Of a stretch of 64,000 bases of DNA, positions 52,534-61,135 are shown piece by piece. The notes under the pieces are model-generated. The model worked only from the letters and a program-made list of their open reading frames with translations, made no database searches and was not told where the DNA came from. Numbering within the stretch: position 1 is the first letter of the stretch; each line of letters starts with the position of its first letter. A program made the position numbers and the translations under genes. The DNA comes from WRGT01 sp964450405. Its GTDB lineage: Bacteria; Spirochaetota; UBA4802; UBA5550. Location: contig CAYVCQ010000010.1 in the NCBI GenBank assembly GCA_964450405.1, positions 1-64,000 on the forward strand, in the 5' to 3' direction.

Positions 52534-54024
52534 ATGTCGGATAGAAAATTTATAATTGCTATTGATCTGGGTACAACGGGAAATAAGGTTTTTTGTTTTG
52601 ATGAGCAGGGGAAAACAATTTCGAGTTCATATACTGAATTTACTCAGATTTTTCCGCGTCCGGGCTGGGTGGAGCATGATGCCAATGAAATATGGGATAC
52701 AGTTATTCGTCTGATCCCTGAAGCAATAAAAAAAGGGGAGCTTAATCCTGCAAATGCCGTTTCAATAGGTATAGCCAACCAGAGAGAGACCTCATTATTG
52801 TGGGATGCAGATTCAGGAAAACCGATCCACAATGCAATCGTATGGCAGTGCCGCAGAACAACCGATATCTGTAATCAGCTGAACGAAAGGGGATATGACA
52901 AACTCTTTAGAGAAAAAACAGGCCTTCTTATAGATGCTTATTTTTCAGGGACAAAAATCAAATGGATGTTTGACAATGTAATTGATGCGCGGCCTCTTGC
53001 AAAGAAGGGGAAGCTGAAATTCGGAACAATTGACACCTGGATATTATGGAAATTAACCGGTGGTAAATCTCATCTTACAGATTATACAAATGCCTCAAGA
53101 ACACTTATTTTTGATATAAAAGAGAAGAAATGGTCGGAAGAGTTATGTGAAATACTCGATATTCCTCTTAATATTCTTCCAGCTGTTCAGCCGTCTGCAA
53201 GTTTATTTGGAAAAACTTCCGGCTGCTCTGTGCTCCCTGACGGGATAATGATCGGAGGTATTGCCGGAGATCAGCAGGCTGCCATGGTGGGTCAGAACTG
53301 TGTTTTTGCCGGTAAAACAAAGAATACCTACGGGACAGGATGTTTCATGCTTTTAAACAATGGCCCGGAATACATAATCTCGGAAAACGGACTGTTAACA
53401 ACACTGACTCCGGATAATAAAGGAAACCCTGTATATGCTCTTGAGGGATCTGTTTTTATTGGCGGAGCTGTAATGCAGTGGTTGAGGGACAGTTTGAAGT
53501 TTTTTGACAGCGCGACGGAATCTGAAGGAATGGCATCCTCTCTATTTAATAAAGATGATGATGTTGTATTTGTCCCTGCTTTTGTAGGATTAGGGGCTCC
53601 GTACTGGAATATGGATGTAAGAGGAGCAATCTTCGGTCTTACTCGCGACACTACAAGAGAGCAAATTGTAAGAGCAGCTCTTAAATCAATAGGATTTCAA
53701 TCTATGGAAGTTATACACGCCATGGAGCAGGATACAAAAAAGAAAATTTCCGAACTCAGAGTTGATGGAGGAGCAACGGATAATAATTTTCTGATGCAGT
53801 TTCAGTCCGATATACTTGGAGTTCCGGTGCTTATGCCTGAAATAAGAGAATCTACCGCTTTAGGAGCAGCATATCTTGCAGGTCTCACTGCCGGTTTATT
53901 CGGAAGTATTGATGAAATTGCAAAGGAAAACAAGATAATCAAGAGATTTGAACCTGTTATGAACAGCAGTGAACGGGAAAAACAGACCGATACATGGAAA
54001 AAAACAGTAGCAAGACTTCTTTAA
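52534..54024 (+). CDS. glpK: Glycerol kinase
   Basis: 496 residues, the full family length. Start FIIAIDLGTTGNKVFCFDEQ, FGTIDTWILWKLTGGKSHLT, DQQAAMVGQ, NTYGTGCFMLLN and RVDGGATDNNFLMQFQSDIL are typical of glycerol kinase. It phosphorylates glycerol to glycerol-3-phosphate in the cytoplasm. GGGGGAGA precedes the ATG by 4 bases. No glpF or glpD neighbour is present. The promoter must be in the 426-base gap upstream. Confidence 0.95.
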   Translation: MSDRKFIIAIDLGTTGNKVFCFDEQGKTISSSYTEFTQIFPRPGWVEHDANEIWDTVIRLIPEAIKKGELNPANAVSIGIANQRETSLLWDADSGKPIHNAIVWQCRRTTDICNQLNERGYDKLFREKTGLLIDAYFSGTKIKWMFDNVIDARPLAKKGKLKFGTIDTWILWKLTGGKSHLTDYTNASRTLIFDIKEKKWSEELCEILDIPLNILPAVQPSASLFGKTSGCSVLPDGIMIGGIAGDQQAAMVGQNCVFAGKTKNTYGTGCFMLLNNGPEYIISENGLLTTLTPDNKGNPVYALEGSVFIGGAVMQWLRDSLKFFDSATESEGMASSLFNKDDDVVFVPAFVGLGAPYWNMDVRGAIFGLTRDTTREQIVRAALKSIGFQSMEVIHAMEQDTKKKISELRVDGGATDNNFLMQFQSDILGVPVLMPEIRESTALGAAYLAGLTAGLFGSIDEIAKENKIIKRFEPVMNSSEREKQTDTWKKTVARLL

Positions 54025-54127
54025 AATTTTTTCAGGGCTTGATTTTTTCCAGGAATATATATATAATGAATGTGTATTATGATCTTAATAGTATATAATA
54101 AGTAAACGGTTCATCCGGAGGAATTAA

Positions 54128-54325
54128 ATGGCAAAACCATTACTGGGCGAGATGCTTGTGGAAAATGGTGTAATCACACAGGATCAAATGAATAAAGCCC
54201 TTGAAGTACAGCATAGCGAGGGTGGTCTTATAGGGATTATTCTTGTTTCACAGGGGATAATTACAGAGCAGAAACTTGTTGAATATCTTGCAATGCAGGC
54301 AAAAATAGTTACCAATTCTGAGTGA
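54128..54325 (+). CDS. Stand-alone MshEN-like (type II secretion ATPase N-terminal) domain protein
   Basis: 65 residues that are all one MshEN-type module: motif 1 at 5-28 (LLGEMLVENGVITQDQ then MNKALEVQ), a five-residue linker HSEGG, motif 2 at 34-57 (LIGIILVSQGIITEQK then LVEYLAMQ). MshEN domains are known to bind c-di-GMP through two such 24-residue motifs with a five-residue linker. The first motif residue, normally Arg or Lys, is Leu in both, so binding may differ. GGAGG precedes the ATG by 7 bases. It is not a fragment: the motifs are complete and no ATPase follows. Confidence 0.75.
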   Translation: MAKPLLGEMLVENGVITQDQMNKALEVQHSEGGLIGIILVSQGIITEQKLVEYLAMQAKIVTNSE

Positions 54326-54335
54326 AATTATAATA

Positions 54336-54438
54336 GTCTGAACCATGATTCATCTGATCTAAGGATTAACATGATTTTGTATTGCAAAATCAATCTTTCA
54401 TCATGAAAATCCCTTAATCCTTTAATCAAGGTTCAGAC
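54336..54438. repeat. AGGATTA-type inverted-repeat element, copy 3
   Basis: GTCTGAACCATGATT (54336-54350) and AATCAAGGTTCAGAC (to 54438) are inverted with one mismatch. Internal pairings are GATTTTG-TATTG-CAAAATC and TAAGGATTA/TAATCCTT. It fills the gap between the convergent MshEN-like and ilvE genes and could end both transcripts. Confidence 0.75.
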
Positions 54439-54444
54439 AACAAA

Positions 54445-55470
54445 TTACTTAACTTCAAGCAGCCAGTTAAACTTATCTTCTATATCTCCATACTGAATAC
54501 CTGTTAGATTTTTATAGAGTTTTGTAATAACAGGACCAGCTGTTTCGTCGTTACCGAATCTGAAATCCTTTCCATTGTAGTGAATCAAAGTGACAGGAGT
54601 TACAACTGCTGCAGTACCGCATGCTCCAATCTCGTCGAATTCCTGAATTTCACTGACATCTACAGGGCGTCTTTCTATTGTCATTCCGAGATTTTCAGCA
54701 ATTTTGAGCAGACTGTCATTTGTTACGCTCTGCAGAATACTTTTTGATTTAGGGGTAATGTATGTATTTCCCTTGATTGCAATAAAATTTGAAGTGCTGA
54801 ATTCATCGATATATCTTTTTTCTTTCGGGTCAAGATACAGTACAACCGGATAGCCTTTCTTTTTGCCGAAATCAGCTCCAGCAAGACCGGCTGCGTAATT
54901 TCCGCCAACTTTACAGTCTCCAACTCCATCCGGTGCGGCTCTGTCATACTCTGTGACGATAAGCGCTTTTACAGGTGTAAGTCCCCCTTTGTAGTATGGG
55001 CCAACGGGTGTAACGAATATAATAAAGATATACTCATCGGCAGGACCAAGGCCTACTTTCGCTCCTGTGCCGATCAGCAGAGGCCGAAGATATAGACTTG
55101 CCCCTGTTCCATAGGGAGGAACAAATTTTTTATTGGCAGATACGACTTTTGTTATAGCATCAATAAACATTTTCTCTGTCATCGGAGGGATTGAAATCCT
55201 TTCGGATGATCTTTGAAGTCTTTTCCAGTTCTCCTCCGGGCGGAATACAACAATTCTTCCGTCTTTGGTTTCAAAAGCTTTTATACCCTCGAAAGCCTCC
55301 TGGCCATAGTGAAGACATGGTGCGGCCATATGTATAGTTATATTCTCATCGCTTGAAAGTTCCCCTTCAGACCATTTACCGTTTTTATAGTAGTATCTTA
55401 TGTTAAAATCTGTTTTTACATATCCGAATGGAAGTTCAGACCATTTTAGATCGGCTAGTTCTCTGCTCAT
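54445..55470 (-). CDS. ilvE: Branched-chain amino acid aminotransferase
   Basis: 341 residues, of the longer eukaryote-like BCAT subgroup. LHYGQEAFEGIKAF and RPLLIGTGAKVGLGPADEY are typical, with the PLP lysine in GDCKVGGNYAAGL and the phosphate-binding GACGTAAVVTPV. It interconverts Leu, Ile and Val with their 2-oxo acids, using glutamate. AGAGG precedes the ATG by 6 bases. It is monocistronic and converges with the MshEN-like gene across an inverted repeat. Confidence 0.93.
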   Translation of the reverse strand: MSRELADLKWSELPFGYVKTDFNIRYYYKNGKWSEGELSSDENITIHMAAPCLHYGQEAFEGIKAFETKDGRIVVFRPEENWKRLQRSSERISIPPMTEKMFIDAITKVVSANKKFVPPYGTGASLYLRPLLIGTGAKVGLGPADEYIFIIFVTPVGPYYKGGLTPVKALIVTEYDRAAPDGVGDCKVGGNYAAGLAGADFGKKKGYPVVLYLDPKEKRYIDEFSTSNFIAIKGNTYITPKSKSILQSVTNDSLLKIAENLGMTIERRPVDVSEIQEFDEIGACGTAAVVTPVTLIHYNGKDFRFGNDETAGPVITKLYKNLTGIQYGDIEDKFNWLLEVK

Positions 55471-55694
55471 TTTTTACCTCTGATTTATAAAAAAATATGC
55501 GGTTTTATTTCAATATTTGTCAAGTATTTAGATATGCGTTACGCTGCAGGCGTTAATTATTTTAAAATTTCTTGACTAAATGGCCCCTTTTAATTTCTGT
55601 ATTATATAGAATATCCATTATATTCGTATTAATTGAGATTTCAATGAAATTATGCGGTGTAATCTATTATAAATTTTGATCAAGGGGTACGGTT

Positions 55695-57014
55695 GTGACA
55701 TTAAAAAAGAGTGATATAAAAAGTCCTGAAGGTAAACTTGGTATTTTGATTCCCGGTCTTGGTGCAGTAAGTACAACATTTATTTCTGGTGTTTTGTTGA
55801 TAAGAAAGGGGATGCACAAGCCTATCGGATCATTAACACAAATGGGAAAACTGAGAGTCGGAAAGGGAGATGATGCTAAAGATGTAAATATTAAAGACTT
55901 CATACCACTTGCAACTCTTGAAGATCTGGAATTCGGTGGTTGGGATTTGTTTGAAGATAATGTATATGAATCTGCTAAAAATGCCAAGGTTCTTTCCAAT
56001 GAAGATATAGATCCTATAAAAGATGAGCTTTCAAAAATTAAACCCTGGAAAGCTGTTTTCAATCAGAAATATGTTAAAAATCTTTCCGGTAAATGGGTGA
56101 AAGAGGCAGCTTCTCACTGGGATCTTGCAGAGATGGTTAAAGACGATATATTGAAATTCCAGAAAGAGAAAAATATTTCAAGATTCGTAATGGTATGGTG
56201 CGGAAGTACTGAGATCCACCAGCTGATGATACCCGGTGTACACGATACACTGGCTAATTTCGAGAAAGCTCTTAAAGAAAATCATCCGAATATCGCACCT
56301 AGTATGATATACTGCTATGCAGCAATGAGTTTAGGTATTCCATACGCAAATGGAGCACCAAACCTCTGTAACGATATACCTGCCTTCTGGGAACTCGCAG
56401 AAAAAAATCAGGTCCCTATGTGCGGAAAGGATTTTAAAACAGGTCAGACATTTATGAAAACGCTTCTTGCTCCGGGACTTAAGGCAAGGATGCTCGGTAT
56501 GCAGGGATGGTATTCTACAAATATCCTTGGAAACAGGGACGGCGAGGTACTGGACGACCCTGAATCTTTTAAATCAAAAGAAGTGAGTAAACTATCTGTA
56601 CTTCATCAGATACTGGAGCCAGAAGTTTATCCTGATCTTTACGGTGATTTTTATCACAAAGTAACAATTAACTACTATCCTCCAAGAGGGGACAATAAAG
56701 AGGGCTGGGACAATATAGATATATTCGGATGGTTAGGATATCCTATGCAGATCAAAGTTAACTTTCTCTGCAGAGATTCAATACTTGCTGCACCGTTTGT
56801 TCTTGATCTTGCAATATTTCTTGATCTTGCCAAAAGAGCTTCACTTTCCGGTAACCAGGAATGGCTTGCTTTCTACTGGAAGAGCCCGATGCATGCACCG
56901 AATGAAGAGCCTGAGCATGATATATTTGTACAGCTGATGAGACTGAAAAACACATTAAGATGGTTTATGGATGAACCACCGGTAACTTATCTTGGATCTG
57001 AAACTTATAATTAA
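55695..57014 (+). CDS. ino1: Myo-inositol-1-phosphate synthase (bacterial INO1 type)
   Basis: 439 residues from a GTG at 55695, with AGGGG upstream. GILIPGLGAVSTTFISGVLL is the NAD-binding start. VMVWCGSTEIHQ, MSLGIPYANGAPNLCNDIPA and GKDFKTGQTFMKTLLAPGLK are INO1 hallmarks, the last containing catalytic Lys. It converts glucose-6-phosphate to inositol-3-phosphate, for inositol lipids or solutes. A hairpin terminator follows. No other inositol genes are near. Confidence 0.92.
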   Translation: MTLKKSDIKSPEGKLGILIPGLGAVSTTFISGVLLIRKGMHKPIGSLTQMGKLRVGKGDDAKDVNIKDFIPLATLEDLEFGGWDLFEDNVYESAKNAKVLSNEDIDPIKDELSKIKPWKAVFNQKYVKNLSGKWVKEAASHWDLAEMVKDDILKFQKEKNISRFVMVWCGSTEIHQLMIPGVHDTLANFEKALKENHPNIAPSMIYCYAAMSLGIPYANGAPNLCNDIPAFWELAEKNQVPMCGKDFKTGQTFMKTLLAPGLKARMLGMQGWYSTNILGNRDGEVLDDPESFKSKEVSKLSVLHQILEPEVYPDLYGDFYHKVTINYYPPRGDNKEGWDNIDIFGWLGYPMQIKVNFLCRDSILAAPFVLDLAIFLDLAKRASLSGNQEWLAFYWKSPMHAPNEEPEHDIFVQLMRLKNTLRWFMDEPPVTYLGSETYN

Positions 57015-57024
57015 AAAATTTTAA

Positions 57025-57055
57025 AATGGCTGCCCACGGGCAGCCATTTTTTTAT
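57025..57055 (+). terminator. Terminator of the inositol-phosphate synthase gene
   Basis: AAATGGCTGCCC and GGGCAGCCATTT form a perfect 12-bp stem followed by TTTTA. Confidence 0.9.
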
Positions 57056-57323
57056 AGCCGGGCATATCTTTTTTCTACGGTATTTATTGATGGGGAGTAC
57101 TGCATATCTGATCCGGACTATGCGCTTCATAATAAATAGATTTGATCTGGTGAACCGATCAGCGCCTCCTGTTTCAGCGCACATGCACGAAATAGTTGCT
57201 ATTAAAAAATAGCAGAGCAGTTAATAACCCCGCAGCCTTTTGCGGCGGTGAAATAACTCACCAGGAAGTGCTGGATTTAATCATATTCCGCTATTTACCC
57301 GGGAGTTAAGTAAGGGATTTTAA
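57056..57323. other. Intergenic region before the exported protein
   Basis: 268 bases. It carries a degenerate hairpin-repeat patch near 57225-57250 (ACCCCGCAGCC then TTTTGCGGCGGTG) like the GC-clamped family. AAGGG-containing leader precedes the next ATG. Confidence 0.4.
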
Positions 57324-58412
57324 ATGATAAAAAAATCAGTTTTACTATTTATTTTATTTCTTAATCTTCATCTGTTTATGAGCACTGCTTATTCAGAAAC
57401 TCAGATTGATTCTCGTGATAGATCTGCTTTTGCGTTGAGTTTTGATTTATGCGGTGATGTTTTGTATAAATTAGATTCAGGGGGGAGAACTAAGTTATAC
57501 GATAAAGTTGCTGCGATATCAATAGATAAAGGTACTATATATTATATAAGAAGCTCCGGGGAAAAGTGGATCGTCGGATTTTTCAAAGATAGTTCTGCAT
57601 TAAACAGTGAATTTGATCTTCCTGAATCGTATGATAAACTCTATAGTTTTGCCGGCAGCAATAATATTTTTTACTATCTTGTACAGCCTGTAAAAGATAA
57701 TTCCATGGAAGAAAATACTGTAGAGAAATCCGGAAACAGTAGAGTCTTCATAAGATTTAATCCCTACCAGATGAATTTTCAAAAAATCGCAGGGGTGTCG
57801 GATTTCATACTGGTTGACGGCAAATCAGTTGTTCTCCAGAATAATAGTCTCTATTACAATGGAACGTTGATTCCTTTATTACTAACCGGAAAACTTAAAA
57901 TTTCAAGAGTTATAGATTCAAGAATTGCTGTGATTTCAGATGAGACCGGGACGGAACTTATAGATCTTGTTGCGGAAAAGAGTATTTATCAGTATAAAGA
58001 AAACCTTGTGCCTGTGCTTCCTGCTGAGCATAATCTTATTCTGGAATTTGCAGATACAATTACTCAAAGTGAAGTAACTTCGAATGAAATTTCCTCCAGC
58101 GGTATTTCTTTGAATACAGGCAACAGTATTTATTATGAAATACTTATTGATGGAGCCGGTGAAAATAGAACTGAAATAGGTATGAGAGAATTGATTAAAA
58201 CTTTTAATACGAATCTGACCACCGGCAGATATCATATAATTAAACCTGAACGTTGGGAACTTGATAAAACGAAGGGGCGCTATACACGGATGAATAATAT
58301 TTATCAGCCGGCTGAAATGAAAATTTTTATTCCGGAGAATAGAATTCTTAAAATTAAAATTGAATTTAATGGAACAGGTTATATGATTAATCAATCAGTG
58401 CTGTTTAAATAA
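57324..58412 (+). CDS. Exported protein of unknown function
   Basis: 362 residues with a signal peptide (MIKKSVLLFILFLNLHLF then MSTAYS). The first 220 residues are beta-rich with recurring strands (YDKVAAISIDKGTIYYIRSS; SGNSRVFIRFNPYQMNF), propeller-like in feel. The C-terminal 130 residues include TGNSIYYEILIDG and MKIFIPENRILKIKI. No family recognised. AAGGG precedes the ATG by 8 bases. It is followed by a bidirectional terminator. Confidence 0.7.
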   Translation: MIKKSVLLFILFLNLHLFMSTAYSETQIDSRDRSAFALSFDLCGDVLYKLDSGGRTKLYDKVAAISIDKGTIYYIRSSGEKWIVGFFKDSSALNSEFDLPESYDKLYSFAGSNNIFYYLVQPVKDNSMEENTVEKSGNSRVFIRFNPYQMNFQKIAGVSDFILVDGKSVVLQNNSLYYNGTLIPLLLTGKLKISRVIDSRIAVISDETGTELIDLVAEKSIYQYKENLVPVLPAEHNLILEFADTITQSEVTSNEISSSGISLNTGNSIYYEILIDGAGENRTEIGMRELIKTFNTNLTTGRYHIIKPERWELDKTKGRYTRMNNIYQPAEMKIFIPENRILKIKIEFNGTGYMINQSVLFK

Positions 58413-58438
58413 AAAAGAGCCGTTAAAGGCTCTTTTTT
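58411..58438. terminator. Bidirectional terminator between convergent genes
   Basis: AAAAAAGAGCC and GGCTCTTTTTT form a perfect 11-bp stem around GTTAAA, with U-tracts both ways. Confidence 0.9.
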
Positions 58439-58470
58439 ATTATGGGATGTTATAAAGTTTCTGAATATTA

Positions 58471-59328
58471 TTATTTAAAATTTACCACTGCACCTTTTCT
58501 CTCATCAGCTTGAACCACTTTCTGAACATCTTTAAATTCAGGGGATTCAACGCCGTACTGCATTTCAACTGCCATAAGAATAGCATGATTTTTCTTGTTT
58601 TTAAAATAGATTACGTCTTCTTCGTTTGTCTTTCCGCTCTTGTCAAGCATCGCTTCCATTACAGCGTAACAGCTTGAAAGATATTTGTATGCCCATAGAT
58701 CTTTTCTGTTTTCATCTCTCATGGTTATGTATCTTTCAAGTATGGGAATACAGGGCTTCATATTACCAAGGTCATACTGAACAGAAACATAAATTCTAAA
58801 GAGTTTAGATTTATAATCGATAAAGAGATTGTTGTTTTTCAGTTCATTAGATTTTATTTCATCAAGAGTATTTATTGCTCTTGTGAAATATGTAATAGAC
58901 TTCATCTTTGCTTCCATCTTCAATCTGCTGATATATCTGTCCTGAGCATTTTTTCTGTCAACTTCCTGCCAGTACCATTTTTCATTGAGATACTTCGCGC
59001 CTTTGTAGACCTCTTTTAATCTTATTACCTCTGCCTGCATATCTTCAAGAGTATCAAAGCCCTTTGAGAATTCATCAACGGATCTTTTCAGAAGAAATTC
59101 TGAATACTCCTTACTTAGTCTTTCAAGATCCTTGATTGTTGACATGTATGGTTTGTAGTCAGATGTCATCCAGCCATCTTTAGACTTTTCATTGACGTTG
59201 ACTTCCTCTTTTTTAACATCTGCCTTTGGATCTGTCTGAGCAAATGCCGATGCTGAAAATAATGTGCATATAAAAAATATACCGGAAATAAGTGCGGTCG
59301 ATTTCTTAATTATTGATCTAAGTTTCAT
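58471..59328 (-). CDS. Exported helical protein of unknown function
   Basis: 285 residues. Signal peptide KSTALISGIFFICTLFSASA then FAQ. The mature protein is nearly all helical, with a basic, acidic mix (LERLSKEYSEFLLKRSVDEF; EWYWQEV-like EKWYWQEVDRKNAQDRYISR) and TPR-like hairpin spacing. No lipobox. AAGGGG precedes the ATG by 6 bases. In a spirochaete a periplasmic helical protein of this size would be worth comparing with flagellar coiling protein FcpA, but I cannot confirm similarity from the sequence. Confidence 0.7.
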   Translation of the reverse strand: MKLRSIIKKSTALISGIFFICTLFSASAFAQTDPKADVKKEEVNVNEKSKDGWMTSDYKPYMSTIKDLERLSKEYSEFLLKRSVDEFSKGFDTLEDMQAEVIRLKEVYKGAKYLNEKWYWQEVDRKNAQDRYISRLKMEAKMKSITYFTRAINTLDEIKSNELKNNNLFIDYKSKLFRIYVSVQYDLGNMKPCIPILERYITMRDENRKDLWAYKYLSSCYAVMEAMLDKSGKTNEEDVIYFKNKKNHAILMAVEMQYGVESPEFKDVQKVVQADERKGAVVNFK

Positions 59329-59408
59329 ATATTACCCCTTTAAAAACCATATGTTTAGCTTTATTTTATTAATCGACTTTATGATATTAAAAAATTATAT
59401 TTTTTTAT

Positions 59409-59508
59409 NNNNNNNNNNNNNNNNNNNNNNNNNNNNNNNNNNNNNNNNNNNNNNNNNNNNNNNNNNNNNNNNNNNNNNNNNNNNNNNNNNNNNNNNNNNN
59501 NNNNNNNN
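59409..59508. other. Assembly gap of 100 Ns flanked by an exact 55-base duplication
   Basis: The 55 bases before it (59354-59408) and after it (59509-59563) are identical, starting TTTAGCTTTATTTTATTAAT. This is what a scaffolder leaves when two contigs overlap by a k-mer of 55, so the true sequence probably has one copy and no gap. Confidence 0.9.
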
Positions 59509-59598
59509 TTTAGCTTTATTTTATTAATCGACTTTATGATATTAAAAAATTATATTTTTTTATTATTACTCAATTTTAATTTATAATTTTTCTGTGCA

Positions 59599-59682
59599 AT
59601 TGTTTATAAACCGATGGTGAAATTTGTTTTCCCCGCGCCGAAGGCGCGGGGAAAACATAATTGTATGCGGTTTTTGAGCAAT
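59599..59682. repeat. GC-clamped hairpin repeat family, copy C
   Basis: Left arm AATTGTTTATAAACC, then GATGG and TTTTCCCCGCGCC; right arm GGCGCGGGGAAAACATAATT then GGTTTTTGAGCAATT. The arms are inverted across about 42 bases each with a GAA loop region. It is the best-preserved copy of the family also seen at 13343 and 27459. Confidence 0.8.
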
Positions 59683-59873
59683 TACAGCAATAATTAACGG
59701 ATAACGGCAATTAATCTTGACAATTACTTTTGATATTAAGTTAGTTTTATATCAAAAAGTAACTAATCATAAATTATTTATTATCCGCGCCCCCTATAGT
59801 GACGGGAATAATAGATCATTTTCTCTAAATAAGTTAAGGAATAAATACTGAAAAAGTAAACAATTAAATATAA

Positions 59874-60674
59874 ATGAAAAAAGAAGACAAAAAAAATTTC
59901 TGCCCGTATTGTGATTATACTGGCATAGTTCATAATCAGGGTTTTGAACTCATGGGTGAGAACGTACTGAATCCATGCCCTAAATGTGTAATTCCCTCAT
60001 GTAAATGCAAAGGGGAGGATCCATATTACATTTATGATGGAGAAAATATACTACCCTGTTCATGCCGTGATGTAAGGATGAAAATTGACCGGGTAATAAG
60101 TATCTACTACTCATCGGGAATAGGAAAATATTTCAGATGGAAAACCTGGGGAGATTTCAAACCGGAGAGTGATCTTGCACAAAAAGCATACAGTGCTGCT
60201 TATGATATTGTAATGAATTTCCCCGATGTAAAAAAAGGCCTCTATCTCTGGGGAAATCCCGGAACGGGAAAAACCCTGTTGTCAGTGATAATTCTCACTG
60301 AGCTGATAAAACACCATGCAGTAAATGGAAGATTCATCAAGATTTCACGGGATTTCTTTAATACTCTGAAGTCGACTTTTGTAGAAGGTTCTGAGCGTTA
60401 TGGTGAATCGAGTATAATAGAGAGAGAGCTTGCTAAAGTAGATATCCTTATTATTGATGATTTCGGTGTCCAGAGGGATTCCCCCTGGGAACAGGAGACA
60501 CTTTATAATCTGATTGATGCAAGATACGAAAACGAAAAATTTACAATAATCACATCAAATAACAATCCGGAGCAGTCACTGAAAGAACTCTCCGGAGGAA
60601 GAATACTCTCGCGCCTTCGGGAGATGTGCAGAGTTCTTGAACTTAGCGGGAAAGATTACAGAGAGAAAAAGTAA
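59874..60674 (+). CDS. DnaC/DnaI/IstB-like AAA+ ATPase with N-terminal cysteine-rich region
   Basis: 266 residues. Cys-pairs CPYC (10-13), CPKC (35-38), CKC (43-45) and CSC (62-64) suggest a zinc-binding N-terminus. The ATPase core has Walker A GNPGTGKT (127-134), Walker B DILIIDDFG and a sensor-like ITSNNN. It resembles DnaC-type helicase loaders, or the ATPase of IS21 elements, but no transposase lies nearby. The stop overlaps the folK start by one base, so it heads a folK-panB operon. The start lacks a strong Shine-Dalgarno. Confidence 0.85.
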   Translation: MKKEDKKNFCPYCDYTGIVHNQGFELMGENVLNPCPKCVIPSCKCKGEDPYYIYDGENILPCSCRDVRMKIDRVISIYYSSGIGKYFRWKTWGDFKPESDLAQKAYSAAYDIVMNFPDVKKGLYLWGNPGTGKTLLSVIILTELIKHHAVNGRFIKISRDFFNTLKSTFVEGSERYGESSIIERELAKVDILIIDDFGVQRDSPWEQETLYNLIDARYENEKFTIITSNNNPEQSLKELSGGRILSRLREMCRVLELSGKDYREKK

Positions 60675-61135
60675 TGGCTATAGTCTATATAGGACTTGGC
60701 AGCAATATGGGTGATAGAGATTTGTATCTCCGCAGTGCTGTGGTAAACATTCTGAAAAAGTGCAGCGCTGCCTTGATTGCTGAAAGTTCGATAAAGGAGA
60801 CTAAAGCTGTTGATTTTAAAGATCAGCCGGATTTTTTAAATCAGATAATAAAAATTCAGACAGAACTCCCCCCCCTGATTCTAATGGGTTTTCTCAAAGA
60901 GATTGAAGAGAATATGGGGAGAGTTTACCGGTTTTCGAAGGGCCCGCGGGAAATTGATCTGGATATTCTTCTATATGATGATAAAATAATTAATGAGAGT
61001 ATATTGAAGATTCCTCACCCTGAAATATTGAAAAGAGATTTTATTATAGAACATCTAATAGAACTTGATCCAGAACTGATTGATCCTGTTTCAAAGAAAA
61101 AATATTCGGAGGTATTTTACAATGGCCGTTTTTAA
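60674..61135 (+). CDS. folK: 2-amino-4-hydroxy-6-hydroxymethyldihydropteridine pyrophosphokinase
   Basis: 153 residues, full length. YIGLGSNMGDRDLYLRSAV starts the protein, LNQIIKIQTELPP and GPREIDLDILLYDDKII (about 90-106) are HPPK signatures binding Mg-ATP and substrate, and IPHPEILKRDFI follows. It makes the pyrophosphate ester for folate synthesis. Its start overlaps the stop of the ATPase gene by one base, and it overlaps panB by 14 bases. Confidence 0.95.
   Translation: MAIVYIGLGSNMGDRDLYLRSAVVNILKKCSAALIAESSIKETKAVDFKDQPDFLNQIIKIQTELPPLILMGFLKEIEENMGRVYRFSKGPREIDLDILLYDDKIINESILKIPHPEILKRDFIIEHLIELDPELIDPVSKKKYSEVFYNGRF

Larger units (their letters stand above)
59329..59873. other. 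Intergenic region containing an assembly gap and a hairpin repeat
   Basis: 545 positions including 100 Ns. Beyond the gap there is a GC-clamped hairpin-family element at 59599-59682 and AT-rich sequence to the DnaC-like gene. No gene was seen. Confidence 0.6.

Noticed and set aside
54128..54325. Truncated type II secretion ATPase pseudogene
   Set aside because: Both MshEN motifs are whole, the gene has its own GGAGG and stop, and no ATPase remnant follows.
59264..59527. Plus-strand open frame across the N run
   Set aside because: The frame is translated through 34 unknown residues and is antisense to the exported protein gene; it exists only because of the assembly gap.
59874..60674. IstB ATPase of an IS21 element
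   Set aside because: No IstA transposase or terminal inverted repeats are seen and the gene is translationally coupled to folK.
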